Source: Odobenus rosmarus divergens (lineage: Eukaryota; Chordata; Mammalia; Carnivora; Odobenidae). Taken from it: DNA of 64,000 nt. The translations under genes were made by a program, and so were the position numbers. Below, piece after piece: positions 24,591 through 36,814 of this stretch (positions within the stretch are counted from its first letter, which is position 1; each line of letters starts with the position of its first letter). The stretch lies in NCBI RefSeq assembly GCF_000321225.1, contig NW_004450276.1, positions 6,086,936 through 6,150,935 of the forward strand, in the 5' to 3' direction. Below the pieces are notes generated by a model. That model was not told the origin of the DNA. It searched no databases and saw nothing but the letters and a program-made list of their open reading frames with translations.

Positions 24591-24839
24591 GTCCAGTCTC
24601 ATCAGAATTTCAATGTCCTGATAGTGCAGCAGCTTTTGTATACTTCAGGAATTATGTAATTGCTTAGAGAGTGGCTGTACTGATCACTCCCTTCTTTGAG
24701 CCTTCCACAAGGAAGAAATTTCTACATGCTTGCTTTAAAAAATAACTTCTTTGCTGAACTAAAAGAAAGAGTTGTCTGTTTCTAGAAGAAACATTTTAGG
24801 GACTTCAGTACCAACCAAATAGCAGTATGCTTTCACATC
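24591..24839. other. Unassigned segment between L1 parts
   Basis: About 250 bp separating an L1 ORF1 end from mid-ORF2. It does not match the roughly 1.7 kb expected there. It could be foreign filler at a deletion junction or diverged sequence of an older repeat. Confidence 0.4.
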
Positions 24840-25421
24840 TAGCAGGCTAACTAAGGAAAAGAGAAAAGACACAAATTACTAATGCCAGAAATGACAGAGG
24901 AGCTGATCTTTGATCCCGTGGACATAAAACAGACAATAAAAAATTATGCCCACAATTTGGTAATACAGATGAAATGGACCAAAATCTTAAATGATGCAAT
25001 CTACCAAAACTCATCAAGGAGAAATATGTGGATTATATCTACTAAAGAAATTGAGTCAATAATTAATGCCTGTCAAAACAGAAAGTATCAGGCCCAGATG
25101 GATTCACTGGTGAATTCTATCAAACATTTATGGAAGGAATTATAACAATTCTCTACAATCTCTACCAGAAAATAAAGCAGAAGGAATACTTTCTAACTCA
25201 TTCTATGAAGCCACCATTACCTTAATAACAAAACCAGACAAAGACATCATGAAAAAGGAGAACTACAAACCAATATTTTTCATGAATACAAATACAAAAA
25301 TCCTCAACAAAACATTAGCAAATTGATTCCTCTCATGTATGAAAAGAATTATACCCCACAACCAAGTGGTATTTATGCTGGGTATGTAGAGCTAGTTCAA
25401 CATTTGAAAAATCAATGAATG
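24840..25421 (+). mobile_element. Old L1 (L1MB-like) ORF2, left part of split element
   Basis: ORF2 RT-proximal sequence, with a surviving open frame at 24882-25145. It ends at TTTGAAAAATCAATGAATG, where a younger L1 block is inserted. The same reading resumes at 32284, so the two parts are one element interrupted by 6.86 kb. Confidence 0.88.
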
Positions 25422-26235
25422 CTTCATCAGCACCCACTTCAGCTTTAGCCTTCCTGACAAGGTGCCCACTGTGTGGAGAGCCCAGGCAGCCCATGCCTGC
25501 CACAGCTCCAGCCAGGCAGCAGAAGTCCCCAAGAACACATAGTCTACATGGAAAATGATCATACACAAGACCATTCCTTCAAGTTTAGGAGAAGTAGCCA
25601 TTCTGCCTAATCCATAGAAACAAACACAGAAAGTCAAGCAAAATGGGGAGACAAAAGAATATGCTCCAAAAGAAAGAACAAGACAAAAACCTCTGAAAAA
25701 GCACTAAATGAAACAGAGATTAGCAATATGCCTGATAGGAAATTTAAAGTAATGATCATAAAGATGCTCATCAAGCTGGAGAGGAGAGTGGATGAACTCA
25801 GTGAGACCTTCAGTATAGATAGAAAATATTAAAAAGAACCAATCAGAGTTGAAGAATTCAAATAACTGAAATAAAAAACACACTAGAGGGAATCAACAGC
25901 AGACTAGCAGATACAGGAGAAATATCAGCAATCTGGAAGACAGGGTAATGGAAAGCATTTAAGCTGAACAGCAAAAAGAGAAAAGAATTTTAAAAATGAG
26001 GCTAGGTTAAGGGATCTCTTGGATAACATCAAGTGAACAAACACTCACATTTTAAGGGTCCCAGAAGAGGACAAATAGAGAGAGAAAGAGGTAGAAAACT
26101 TACTTAAATAAATCATAACTGAAAACTTCCCTAAGCTAGGGAAGAAAATAGACTTCCAGGTCCAAGAAACACAGAAAGCTCCAAGGAAGATGAACCTAAG
26201 GAGGTCCACACCATGACAGAATAATTAAAATGTCA

Positions 26236-26431
26236 GTGCCTGGGTGGCTCAGTCATTAAACATCTGCCTTCGGCTCAGGTCATGATCCCAGGGTCCTGGG
26301 ATCAAGCCCCACATTGGGCTCCCTGCTTCGCGGGAAGCCTGCTTCTCCCTCTCCCACTCCCCCTGCTTGTGTTCCCTCTCTCATTGTGTCTCTCTCTGTC
26401 AAATAAATAAAATCTAAAAAAGAATAATAAT
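26236..26431 (+). mobile_element. CAN SINE in L1 ORF1
   Basis: An arctoid SINE lacking the first GGGGC bases. The tail is AATAAATAAAATCT with (AAT)n. The TSD is AATAATTAAAATGTCA at 26220-26235 and AATAATGAAAATGTCA at 26432-26447. Confidence 0.94.
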
Positions 26432-27901
26432 AATAATGAAAATGTCAAAGTTTAAAGATAAAGAGAGAATTTTAAAAGCAGCAAGAAAGAAGCAAAAAGT
26501 TACATACCAGGAAAACCTATGAGGCTATCAGCTGATTTTTCAGCAGAAACTTTGCAAGCCAGAAGAGAGTGGCATGATATATTCAAAGTACTGAAAGGAA
26601 AAAAATCTACAACCAAGAATACTCTACCAGGCAAGATTATCATTCATATTTGAATAATTGAAAGATTTTCTCAGACAAACAAAAGATAAAGGAGTTTATC
26701 ACCACTAAGCCAGACTTACAAGAAAGATTAAAGGGACTTCTTTAAGAGGTAGAAAAGAAAGGGCCATAATTAGGTCTAAGAGAATTATGAATACAAAAAT
26801 GTAAAATATGACAACATATACATAAAATTTGGAGAAGGGAGAAAAAAAGTTTTTTTTAAGAATGTGTTTTGAACTTCAACGACCATCAAACTAATATAGA
26901 CTGCTATATATTTAGGATATTATATATGAACTACATGGTAACCACAAACCCGAAACTATAATAGATATACAAAAAAGAAAGAGAAAGAAAATGAAACATA
27001 ACACAACAGAAATTCATTAATCACAAAAAGAGAGAGCAAGAGAAGAAAGGAACAGAGAAGAACTACAAAAACAACTTGGTAAACAAATAACAAAATGACA
27101 ATATGTACATACCTATCAATAATTAGTTTAAATGCAAATGGTCTAAATGCTCCAATCAAAAGACACAGGGTGGCAGAATGGATTAAAAAAACAAGACCCA
27201 TCTATATGCTGCCTAAAAGAGAATCACCTCAGTCGTAAAGACACATACAGACTGAAAGTGAAGAAATGGAAAAACATTTACCATGCAAATGAAAGTGAAA
27301 AAAAAACTGAAGTAGGAATACTTACATCAGACAGAATGGACTTTAAAACAAAGATTGTAACAGGTGACAAAAAAGGGCATTACATAATGATAAAGAGATT
27401 AATCCAATAAAAGATTATAATGATTATAATTATCTATGCACCCAACACTGGAGCACCTAAATACATAAATATTAATGGACATAAAGAGAGAAATTGATTG
27501 TAATGCAATTATAGTACAAAACTTTAACACCCCACAATGGATATATCATCCAGGCAGAAGGTCAATAAGAAAACAGTGTCTTTGAATGACATATTAGACT
27601 AGCTACATATGACAGATATATACAGAACATTCCAACCAAAAACAACAGAATACATATTCTTTTCAAGTGCACATGAAACATTCTCCAGAATAAATCACGT
27701 TAGGTCACAAAACAAGCCTCAATAAATTTAAGATCAAAATTATTCCATGCAAATTTTCTAATCAGTGATATTGAGACTAGAACTAAATCAGGAGAAAAAA
27801 CTGGAAAAAATACAAACACATCGAGGCTAAATAACATGATATTAAACAACCAATAGGTCAATTAAGCAATCAAAAAAGAAATTAAAAAATACAAGGAGAC
27901 A

Positions 27902-28271
27902 GAGCTGTGATTCAACAGTACAGATCTGTACCTCTGAAACAAATAATGCAATATATGTTAAGAAAAAAAAAAAGAAGATAGCAGGAGGGGAATGAAGGGG
28001 GAGAAATCGGAGGGGGAGACGAACCATGAGAGACGATGGACTCTGAAAAACAAACGGAGGGTTCTAGAGGGGAGGGGGGCGGGAAGATGGGTTAGCCTGG
28101 TGATGNNNNNNNNNNNNNNNNNNNNNNNNNNNNNNNNNNNNNNNNNNNNNNNNNNAAAGAGGGCATGTTCTGCATGGAGCACTGGGTGTTATGCACAAAC
28201 AATGAATCATGGAACACTACATCAAAAACTAATGACGTAATATATGGCGATTAACATAACAATAAAAAATT
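27902..28271 (+). mobile_element. Young L1 3' end with a very small 5' inversion
   Basis: A 20-bp perfect TSD, TTAAAAAATACAAGGAGACA, lies at 27882-27901 and 28272-28291. Inside is the young 3' UTR also seen at 1-522. The first 18 bases (27902-27919) are the reverse complement of the 3' UTR segment just upstream of the sense part, with a few bases represented twice. It contains the N-gap at 28106-28155. Confidence 0.93.
28106..28155. other. Assembly gap, 50 N
   Basis: Exactly 50 N, which looks like a fixed-size placeholder. The sibling copy at 1-522 has only about six bases (GGTATT) between the sequences that border the gap, so the real missing length is probably far shorter. Confidence 0.97.
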
Positions 28272-31200
28272 TTAAAAAATACAAGGAGACAAAGGAAAGT
28301 GAAAACAGAATGGTCCAAAGTCCTTGGGGTGCAGCAAAAGCAGTTCTAAGAGGGAAATATATAGCAATACTGGCCTACTTCAAGAAACAAGAAAAAACTC
28401 AAATAAAAAAATCTAACTTTACACCTAAGGAACTACAAAAATGGTAATAAACAAAGCCAAGGTGAGTAGAAGAAAGGAAATAATAAAGATCAGAGTATAA
28501 ATAAATGAGATAGAGACTAAAATAACAACAGAAAAAAATCAATAAAACCAAGAGCTGGTTCTTTGAAAAGATAAACAAAATTGATAAACCCTTACCCAGA
28601 CTCACCAAGAAAAAAAAATAAAGGAACCAAATAAATAAAATCAGAAATGAGAGAGAACTAAAAACTGACACTACATAAATAAATACAAAGGATTATGAGG
28701 GACTACTATGAAAAATTATATGCCTACAAATTCAACAATCCAGAAGAAATGGATACACTCCTAGGAGTATAAAATTTTCCAAAACTGAAGTAGGAAGAAA
28801 TAGAAAATCTAAACAGGTCAATTGCTAGTAGCAAAATTGAATCAACAATCAAAAAACTATAGAAAAAAAAAGTTAAGGACCAGAAGGATTCACTGGTGAA
28901 TTCTACCAAACATTTAAAGAATGTTCTTCCCAAACGAGCCCAAAAAATAGAAGAGGAAAGAGAGCTTCCAAACATGTTCTCTGAGGCCAGTATTATCCTG
29001 ATACCAAAAAAAAAAAAAAAAAAAGAAAGAAAGAAAGAAAAGAAAACTACAGGCCAATATGAACATAAATGCAAAAATCCTCAACAAAATATTAGCAAAT
29101 AGCATTCAAAAATACATTAAAGGATTTTTTACCACAATTAAATGGGATTTATTCCAGCGATACAAAAATGGGTCAATATTTACAAATCAATCAACATAAG
29201 CAAAATGAAGGATAAAAATCATATGAATCATATGATCATCTCAACAGTTGCAGAAAAAGCATTTGACAAATTCAACATCCATTCATGATAAAAACTCTAA
29301 ACAAAGTGGGTTTAGAGAGAACACACCTCAACATAATAGAAGGCATGATGAAAATCCACAGGTAACATCATACTCAATAGTGAAAAACTGAGAGCTTTTC
29401 TCCTAAGATCAGGAACAAGACAAGGATGTCCACTATCACAACTTCTATTCAACATAATACTGAAAATCCCACCCATAGCAATCAGACAAAAATAGGATAT
29501 AAAAGCCGTCCAAATTGAGAAATGAAGTATAAAAATATCACAATTTGTAGATGACATGATTCTATATATAGAAAACCCTAAAGACTACACCAAAAAACTA
29601 CTAGGAGTAATACATGAATTTAGTAAAGTTGCAGGATACAAAATTAATACCCAGAAATTGGTAGTGTTTCTATACACTAATAACAAAGCAGTAGAAAGAG
29701 AAATTAAGAAATCCGATTTACAATTGTACCAAAAAGAATAAAATAGCTATAAATAAATTTAACTAAGGAAATGAAAGATGTGTACTCTGAAAACTATAAA
29801 ACACTGGTGAAGGAAATTGAAGATGACACAAACAAATGGAAAAACATTCTATGCTCATGGATTGGAAGAATTAATATAATTAAAGTGTCCATATTACCCA
29901 AAGCAATCTACAGATTCAATTCAATTCCTATCAAAATATCAACTGCATTTTTCACAAAACTAAAACAAATACCCCTAATATCTGTATGAACCACAAAAGA
30001 CCACAAATAACCAAACCAATCTTGAGAAAGAAGAACAAAGCTGGAGGTATCCCAGTCCCAGATTTCAAGATACACTACAAAGCTGCAGTAATCAAAACAG
30101 TATGGTACTGGCATAAAAGTAGACACATAGATCAATGGAACAGAACAGAGAGCCCTGAAATAAACCCACACTTATACAGTCAATTAATCTATGACAAAGG
30201 AGGTACGAATATACAATGCAGAAAAGACAGTCTCTTCAACAAATGATGCTGTAAAACTGAACAGCTACACATATAAAAATTAAACTGGATCTCTTTCTAA
30301 CACCATACAAAAAATAAACTCAAAATGGATTAAAGACTTAAATGTGAGACATGAAATCATACATTAGCTGTAGCAACATTTTTCTATATATATCTCCTGA
30401 GGCAAGGGAAACAAAAGCAAAAATTAACTATTAGGACTACATCAAAATAAAAAGCTTTTGCACAGTGAAGGAAACCATCAGTGAAACAACAAGGCAACCT
30501 ACTGAATGGGAGAAGGTATTTGCAAATGATACATCCAATAAGACTTAATATCTAAAATATATTAAGAACTTCTGCAATTCAACACCAAAAAAAGAAATAA
30601 TCTGATTTTAAAATGAGCAGAGAACCTGAATAGACAAACAGATGGCCAAAGAAGACATACAGATGAACAGAAGACACGTAAAAAGATTCTCAAAATCACT
30701 AACCACCAGGGAGATGCAAATTAAAACCACAATGAGATATCACCTTATACTTGTCAGAATGGCTAAAATCTAAAACACAAGAAGTAGCAAGTGTCAGTGT
30801 GGATACAGAGAAAAAGGAACACTTGTGTGCCACTGGTGGGAATGTAAATTGGTACCACTACTGTGGAAAACTGTGGAAGTTCCTCAAAAAGTTAAAAAAA
30901 GAAATATCATGTAATCCAATAATTCCACTTCTGGTCATTTACCAAAAAAAATCTAGAAACACTAATTTGAAAAGTTATATGCACCTCTATGTTAATTGTA
31001 GCATTATTTACAATAGCCAAGTTATGGGAGCAACCTAAGTGTCCATCCATAGAAATGGAAATAGAAGATGTGGTATATATATATAATGGAATATTACTTA
31101 GCCATAAAAATGGATGAGATCATGCCATTGATGATGACATGGATGGACCTAGAGGGTATTATGCTAAGTGATATATATCAGACTGAGAAAGACAAACACC

Positions 31201-31623
31201 CATACGATTTCACTCATATGTGGAATCTAACAAAAATCAAATGAATAAAAACAAAAAGCAGAATCAGATCTTTAAATACAGAGAACAAACTGATGGTTGC
31301 CAGAGGAGAGGAATGTAGAGGGATGGGCAAAATGGGTGAAGGAGAGAGGGAGAGACAGACTTCCAGTTATGGAATGAGTAAATCATGGGAATAAAATACA
31401 CAGAATAAGGAAAATATTCAATGATATTGTAATGGTGTTGCATGGTGACAGATGGTAGCTACAGTTGTGGTAAGCATAGTGTAATATATAAACTTGTTGA
31501 ATCACTGTGTTATACACCTGAAACTAATGTAACATTGTGCATCAACTACACCCAGACTAAAAAAAGAAAAAAAAAGAAAGAAAAAGATACAATCCTGTAA
31601 CATGAATTAACTCTTCTATTTTT

Positions 31624-31817
31624 TTTTTTTTAAGATTTTTTATTTATTTGACAGAGAGAGACACAACGGGAGAGGGAACACAAGCAGGGGGAGTGGCAGA
31701 GGGAGAAGCAGGCTTCCCGCTGAGCAGGGAGCCCGATGCGGGGCTCGATTCCAGGACCCTGGGATCATGACCTGAGCAGAAGGCCGACGCTTAACGACTA
31801 AGCCACCCAGGCACCCC
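31624..31817 (-). mobile_element. CAN SINE, antisense, in transduced flank
   Basis: A complete arctoid SINE on the minus strand with a T-rich left end (tail complement). The TSD is TAACTCTTCTATTTTT at 31608-31623 and 31818-31833. Because it splits the non-L1 segment after the L1 tail, it is younger than that insertion. Confidence 0.95.
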
Positions 31818-32048
31818 TAACTCTTCTATTTTTAATTTTGGTAATTTTTATTGTTTAACTCTAGAATCTCAGAGAAATTGGAACATTTCTAAACTGCTGT
31901 GTCTTACATCCTCTCTTGCTCAAGCTTGTTTGGGAATTTCATCCAATTTTTATTTGAGGGGGAGTTGAAGGTATTTCAGCAAAGCAAACAACTGAATGAT
32001 GTGCCAGCCAAAACCTGAAATGTTTGTTTTAGAATGTTTATATTTTTG

Positions 32049-32227
32049 GGGTGCCTGGGTGGCTCAGTTGGTTGAACATCTGCTTTCGGCTCGGGTCGTG
32101 ATCCTGGGGTCCTGGGATCAAGCCCCGCGTCGGGCTCCCTGCTCAGTGGGAGGCCTGCTTCTCCCTCTCCCTCTGCACCTTTGCTCCTCTCTCTCTCTCT
32201 CTCTCTCAAATAAATCTTTAAAGAAAA
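32049..32227 (+). mobile_element. CAN SINE in transduced flank
   Basis: A sense SINE with a (TC)n pyrimidine tract. The TSD is AGAATGTTTATATTTTTG at 32031-32048 and 32228-32245. It lies in the segment between the L1 tail and the block's right TSD. Confidence 0.95.
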
Positions 32228-33168
32228 AGAATGTTTATATTTTTGAATATAATAAAGTCTGTCAAAATAACAAAAAAAGGAAAGAAAACCAATGAATGTA
32301 ATTCACGACAATAAGCTAAAAAGATAATTCACATGACCATATCAATAGATACAGAAAAAACATTTGATAAAATCCAATGCCCATTCATGATAAAAACTCT
32401 GAGCAAACTAAGAATAGAGGGAAACTTCCTCAACTTGATAAGGAAGATCTACAAAGAATAAATAACTTCATACTTAATGTGGAAAAACTAAAAGCTTTAC
32501 CACTAAGAACAAGAACCAGGCAACAATGTCCCCTTTCACCACTCCTTTTTAAAATTTGTACCGGAAGTCCTAGTAATGTCATAAGGCAAGAAAAAAGTAT
32601 ACAGGTTGGGAAAGAAGACATAAAACTGTCTTTGTTTGCAGATGATATGACTGTCCAGGTAGAAAATCCAAAAAAATTGACCAAAAATCTCCTGAAACGA
32701 ATTAGCAATTAGAACAAGGCTGCAGTCTACTAGGTTAAAATGCAAAGGTCAATTGCTTTCTATATGCCAGAAACAAACAACTGGAATCTGGTATTAAAAA
32801 CATAATACCATTTACATTCACAACAAAAAAAGAAATACTTAGGTATAATCTAACAAAAAATGTATAAGAATTACATAAGGAAAACTACAAAACTGATGAA
32901 AGAAATCAAAGAAGATCTAAATAAATGGGGAGATATTTTATGTACATGAATAAGGAGACTCAATATTGTCAAAATATCAGTTTTTCTCAACTTGATTTTT
33001 AGATTCAATGCAACCCTAATAAAAATTCCAGCAAGTTATTTTGCAAATATTGACAAACTGATTCTAAAGTTTGTATGGACAAACTAAGACCCAGAATAGC
33101 CAACAGAATATTGAAGGAAAAGAATAGATTTGGAGGACTGATACTACCTGACTTTAAGAATTACTATA

Positions 33169-33366
33169 GGGAGCACCTGGGTGGCTCAGTCGTTAAGCGT
33201 CTGCCTTCGGCTCAGGTCACGATCCCAGGGTCCTGGAATCGGGCCCCGCATTGGGCTCCCTGCTCAGCGGGAAGCCTGCTTCTCCCTCTCCCACTCCCCC
33301 TGCTTGTGTTCCCTCTCTCGCTGTGTCTCTCTCTGTCAAAATAAATAAATAAAGTCTTAAAAAAAA
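33169..33366 (+). mobile_element. CAN SINE in old L1
   Basis: A well-preserved arctoid SINE. The TSD is AAGAATTACTATA at 33156-33168 and 33367-33379. Its near-consensus body suggests a young insertion. Confidence 0.95.
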
Positions 33367-33461
33367 AAGAATTACTATAAAGAGATCATAATCAACACAG
33401 CACAGTTTGGTGAAAGAATAGACAAATAGACCAATAGAACAGAATAAAGAACCAAGAAATA

Positions 33462-33663
33462 CGGGCGCCTTGGTGGCTCAGTTGGATAAGTGTCTGACTC
33501 TTGATTTCACTGTGGAACATGATCTCAGGGGCATGGAGCCCTGGGTTGGGCTCCCTGCTCAGCAAGGAATCTGCTTGAGATTCTCTTTCTCTCCCTCTGC
33601 CCCTCCCCACTGCTTACACACACTCTTAATTAATTAATTAATTAAATCTTTAACAACAAACCA
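33462..33663 (+). mobile_element. CAN SINE, older subtype
   Basis: The core reads GACTCTTGATTTC with CTTGAGATTCTCTTTCTCTC, unlike the CGGCTCAGG type next to it, and it has a (TTAA)n stretch before the tail. The approximate TSD is ACCAAGAAATA at 33451-33461 and ACCAGAAATA at 33664-33673. Confidence 0.93.
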
Positions 33664-33749
33664 ACCAGAAATAGACCCAGACAATTACAGTCAAATGATC
33701 TTTGAAAAAGGAGCAAAGGAAATTCAATGTTTAAAAGATAGTCTTTTCA

Positions 33750-33955
33750 GGGGCACCTGGGTGGCTCAGTCGTTAAACATCTGCCTTCAGCTCAGGTCAT
33801 GATCCCAGGGTCCTGGGATTGAGCCCTGCATCGGGCTCCCTGCTCAGCAGGAAGCCTGCTTCTCCCTCTCCCACACCCCCTGCTTGTGTTCCCTCTCTCG
33901 CTGTGTCTCTCTCTGTCAAATAAACAAATAAAATCTTTAAAAAAAAAAAATAAAT
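33750..33955 (+). mobile_element. CAN SINE in old L1
   Basis: An arctoid SINE with a long A-tail. The TSD is AAAAGATAGTCTTTTCA at 33733-33749 and GAAAGATAGTCTTTTCA at 33956-33972. Confidence 0.95.
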
Positions 33956-34688
33956 GAAAGATAGTCTTTTCAACAATGATGCTGGAATAATAAGCCAGAA
34001 TAGGAATCTAAATATAGACCTTAACACCTTTCACAAAAATCAATTCACAAAATGGATCATAGACCTAATGGTATAATACAAAAGTATAAAACTCCTAGAA
34101 GATAACAGAAAAACATCTAGGTGACCTTGGGTTTGGTGATACTTTCCATATATAATACCAAAAACATAATCCATGAAAGAAAAATTAGGTGAATCGGACT
34201 TCATTAAAATTTAAAATTTCTGAGAGAGACTGTTATGAGAATAAAAGTCTCCAAGTCACAGACTAGGAGAAAATATTTGCAAAACACATATATGATGAAG
34301 GAACATTATCCAAAATACATAAAGAACTCTTAAAACTCAACAGTAAGAAAACCAACAGCTCAATTTAAAAATGGCCAAAAATCTGAATAGATACCTTATA
34401 AAAGAAGATATACATATGGCAAATAAACATATGAAAAGATGTTCAACATTAAATGTCATTAGGGAAAAGCAAATTAAAACAACAATGAAATACCTGTTGG
34501 AATGGCTAAAATCCAAAACACCAGCGAGGTTGTGCAGCAACTGCAATTCTCATTCATTACTGGTGGGAATGCAAAAGTTATAGCCACTTTGGAAAACAGT
34601 TTGGAAGTTTCTTACAAAACTAAGCATATTTTTACCATACTCTTTAGCAATTGTGCTCCATGGTATTTACTCAAATGAGTTGAAAACT

Positions 34689-34869
34689 CTTCTTTTAAAG
34701 ATTTTATTTATTTGAGAGAGACAGCATGAGAGGGGGGAGGGTCAGAGGGAGAACCAGACTCCCTGCTGAGCAGGGAGCCTGATGCGGGACTCGATCCCAG
34801 GACTCCAGGATCATGACCTGAGCTGAAGGCAGCCGCCCAACCAACTAAGCCACCCAGGCACCCCTAAAG
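34689..34869 (-). mobile_element. CAN SINE, antisense, in old L1
   Basis: A minus-strand SINE with tail complement AAAGATTTTATTTATTTGAG. The TSD is GAGTTGAAAACT at 34677-34688 and 34870-34881. Confidence 0.95.
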
Positions 34870-35234
34870 GAGTTGAAAACTTAATGCCACACAAAAACCT
34901 GCATACAGCTATTTATGGCAGCTTTATTCATAATTACCAAAACTTGAAAGCAAGCAAGATGTCCTTCAGCAGGTTAATGGATAAATAAAATGTGGTACAT
35001 CCAGACAATGGAATATTATTCATCACTAAAAAAGAAAGGAACTATCACACCACGAAAGAACATGGAGGAAACTTAAAAGCATATTGCTGGGTGAAAGAAG
35101 CTAATCTGAAAAAGCCACATACTGTATGATTACAAAAATATGACATTCTAGAAAAGGTAAAACTATGGAGACAGTGGAAAGATCAATGGCTTCCAGGTCT
35201 TGGGGGAGGGAGAGTAGGATTAACAGAGCACAAG

Positions 35235-35416
35235 ATGGGGCTCCTGGGTGTCTCGGTTGGTTAAGCATCTGACTCTTGATTTCGGCTCAGGTCATGCTCT
35301 CAGGGTTGTGAGAACAAGTGCACGGAGTGTGGAGCCTGCTTGAGATTCTCTAGAATCTCTGCCCCTGCCTCTTCCCTACCCCTTGCATGTGCTCTCTCTC
35401 TCTTAAAAAAAAAAAG
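35235..35416 (+). mobile_element. CAN SINE, older subtype, in L1 3' UTR
   Basis: The core is GACTCTTGATTTCGGCTCAG with CTTGAGATTCTCT, and there is a short A-tail. The approximate TSD is AGAGCACAAG at 35225-35234 and 35417-35426. Confidence 0.93.
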
Positions 35417-35964
35417 TAGAGCACAAGGAATTTTGGGTCAGTGAAACTATTCTGTATGATAATGTAATGGTGGATCTGTGTCATTATACATTCATCAAAA
35501 CTCATAGGATGAGTTTTGGAGTGAACATGGAGTGAACCCTAATGAAACTATGGACTTTAGTTAATAATATATCAATATTGGCTCATTAATTGTAGCAAAT
35601 ATAACACACTGATGCAAGATGTTAATAATAAGGGAAACTGGGGCAGGGGTTAAAGGATGATTTGGGAACTCTTAGTACTTTCCAGCTGATTTTCCTGTAA
35701 ATCTAAAACTGGCTTAAAAAGGGAGGGGGGAAACTTATTAATTCAGAAAATGAAAGCAAGAGAAATAACATTTTTAAAATGTTAAAACATAAGAAAACAG
35801 GACATTGTGATGGAAAACAAACAGAAATTCAGTCAGCAAAATTTTAAATACCTACCCCACTCAGACTTTAGCCATTCAAATTTTCAGAAACAGAATATTA
35901 GCCATAGAATGTTTAAAGAAATAAAATAAAAACTTAAACAATGTAAGTGTGGGGGGAGTGATAT

Positions 35965-36790
35965 TGTGATTTATAATAAGAAATATATATATTTGGTCCT
36001 CATCCCCATTTCTGGCACAGAGCTCCTAAAATTCTTGGAATTTCCTAAATGGTAAGAGCAATAATGGTGTCTTGCTATTTATATCAAGCCCTTTTCAACC
36101 ACACAAGTTTATGCTAATGAGGAGACTTCTGGAAAGCCCCTAAGGATGAAAGGTGGTTGCCAGGGAAATCAATCAGGTAATTAGAGGATTGGAACTTTTG
36201 GCCTTACCCCCAGACCTCTGGGGAGGGGAGAAAGGCTAGAGATTGAGTTCAGTCACCAATGGCTGATTATTTAATCAATCATACCTATGTAATGAAGCCT
36301 CCATAAAAACCGAAAAGTAAGAGATTTGGAAAGCTTCCAGGTTGGCAAACCAGAATCCATTCATGTGTTGGAAGAGTGATGCACCCCAAACTCCATGGGG
36401 ACAGAAGCTTCTGTGTTCAGGACCCTTTCAAACTTTCCCTTATGAATCTCTTCATCTATTTATTTGTATCCTTTAATACCCTTATAACAAATGATTAATC
36501 TGGTAAGTAAACTGGTTTCCTGAATTCTATGACCCACTCTAGCAAATTAGTCAAAACCCAAGGGGGGGTTTTGATTTATAGCTGCTCAGTTAGCAGCACA
36601 GGTGGCAAGATAAACTTGTAACTGCTGTCTAAAGTGAGGGCAGTCTTCTGGGATTAAGTCCTTAACCTATGATATCTGACACTACTTTGTAGGTAGACAG
36701 CGTCAAAATTGAGTTAAATGTGTAGGATACCAGTCATTGTCTGCTGAGAATTGAAGAGCTGCTTGGGGGTGTTTGAAAAAACACACCCTG
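35965..36790 (+). mobile_element. Solo LTR (family unnamed)
   Basis: Starts TGTGATTTATAATAAGAAAT. It has a TATA-like CCTCCATAAAAACC near 36299, then a CTCCATGGGGACAGAAGCT stretch near 36391, and a decayed poly(A) signal in CCTTTAATACCCTT near 36471. This order fits U3-R-U5 of an endogenous-retrovirus LTR. The first ~270 bp match, in reverse, the segment at 54730-54997. I recognise no internal retroviral genes beside it. The right boundary is approximate. Confidence 0.7.
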
Positions 36791-36814
36791 GAGGGGAGAA
36801 GGCTGTAAAGAATG

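Larger units (their letters stand above)
25422..32283 (+). mobile_element. Near-full-length L1 with candidate 3' transduction
   Basis: Begins in L1 5' UTR, with ORF1 at about 25690-26760 and the inter-ORF region to about 27090. ORF2 runs from about 27100 to 31170 and the 3' UTR ends near 31560, followed by an A-rich run to 31587. The RT motif is F-V-D-D (29544-29555) rather than F-A-D-D. About 290 bp of non-L1 DNA (excluding two later SINEs) follows, with an AATAAA signal at about 32250 and an A-rich end just before the TSD. The TSD is GAAAA(A)TCAATGAATG at 25406-25421 and GAAAACCAATGAATG at 32284-32298. Confidence 0.87.
32284..35725 (+). mobile_element. Old L1 (L1MB-like) ORF2 and 3' UTR, right part
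   Basis: ORF2 resumes from 25421. F-A-D-D codons at 32635-32646 lie within an open frame at 32377-32712. The rest of ORF2 runs to about 35110, followed by an L1MB-type 3' UTR that ends near CTAAAACTGGCTTAAAAA at about 35705-35722. Five SINEs interrupt it. The presence of a TSD-bounded younger L1 in its middle shows it is the older of the two. Confidence 0.88.

Noticed and set aside
27958..28240. Open frames reading through the N-gap
   Set aside because: They exist only because N is translated as an unknown residue, and they lie in an L1 3' UTR.
31624..32227. Regularly recurring near-identical units as a CRISPR-like array
   Set aside because: The repeats are dispersed SINEs in both orientations with individual TSDs and unrelated spacing, in a mammalian genome.
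35965..36790. LTR as part of a complete endogenous retrovirus
   Set aside because: No gag, pol or env-like sequence is adjacent; the flanks are L1 and HAL1 DNA.
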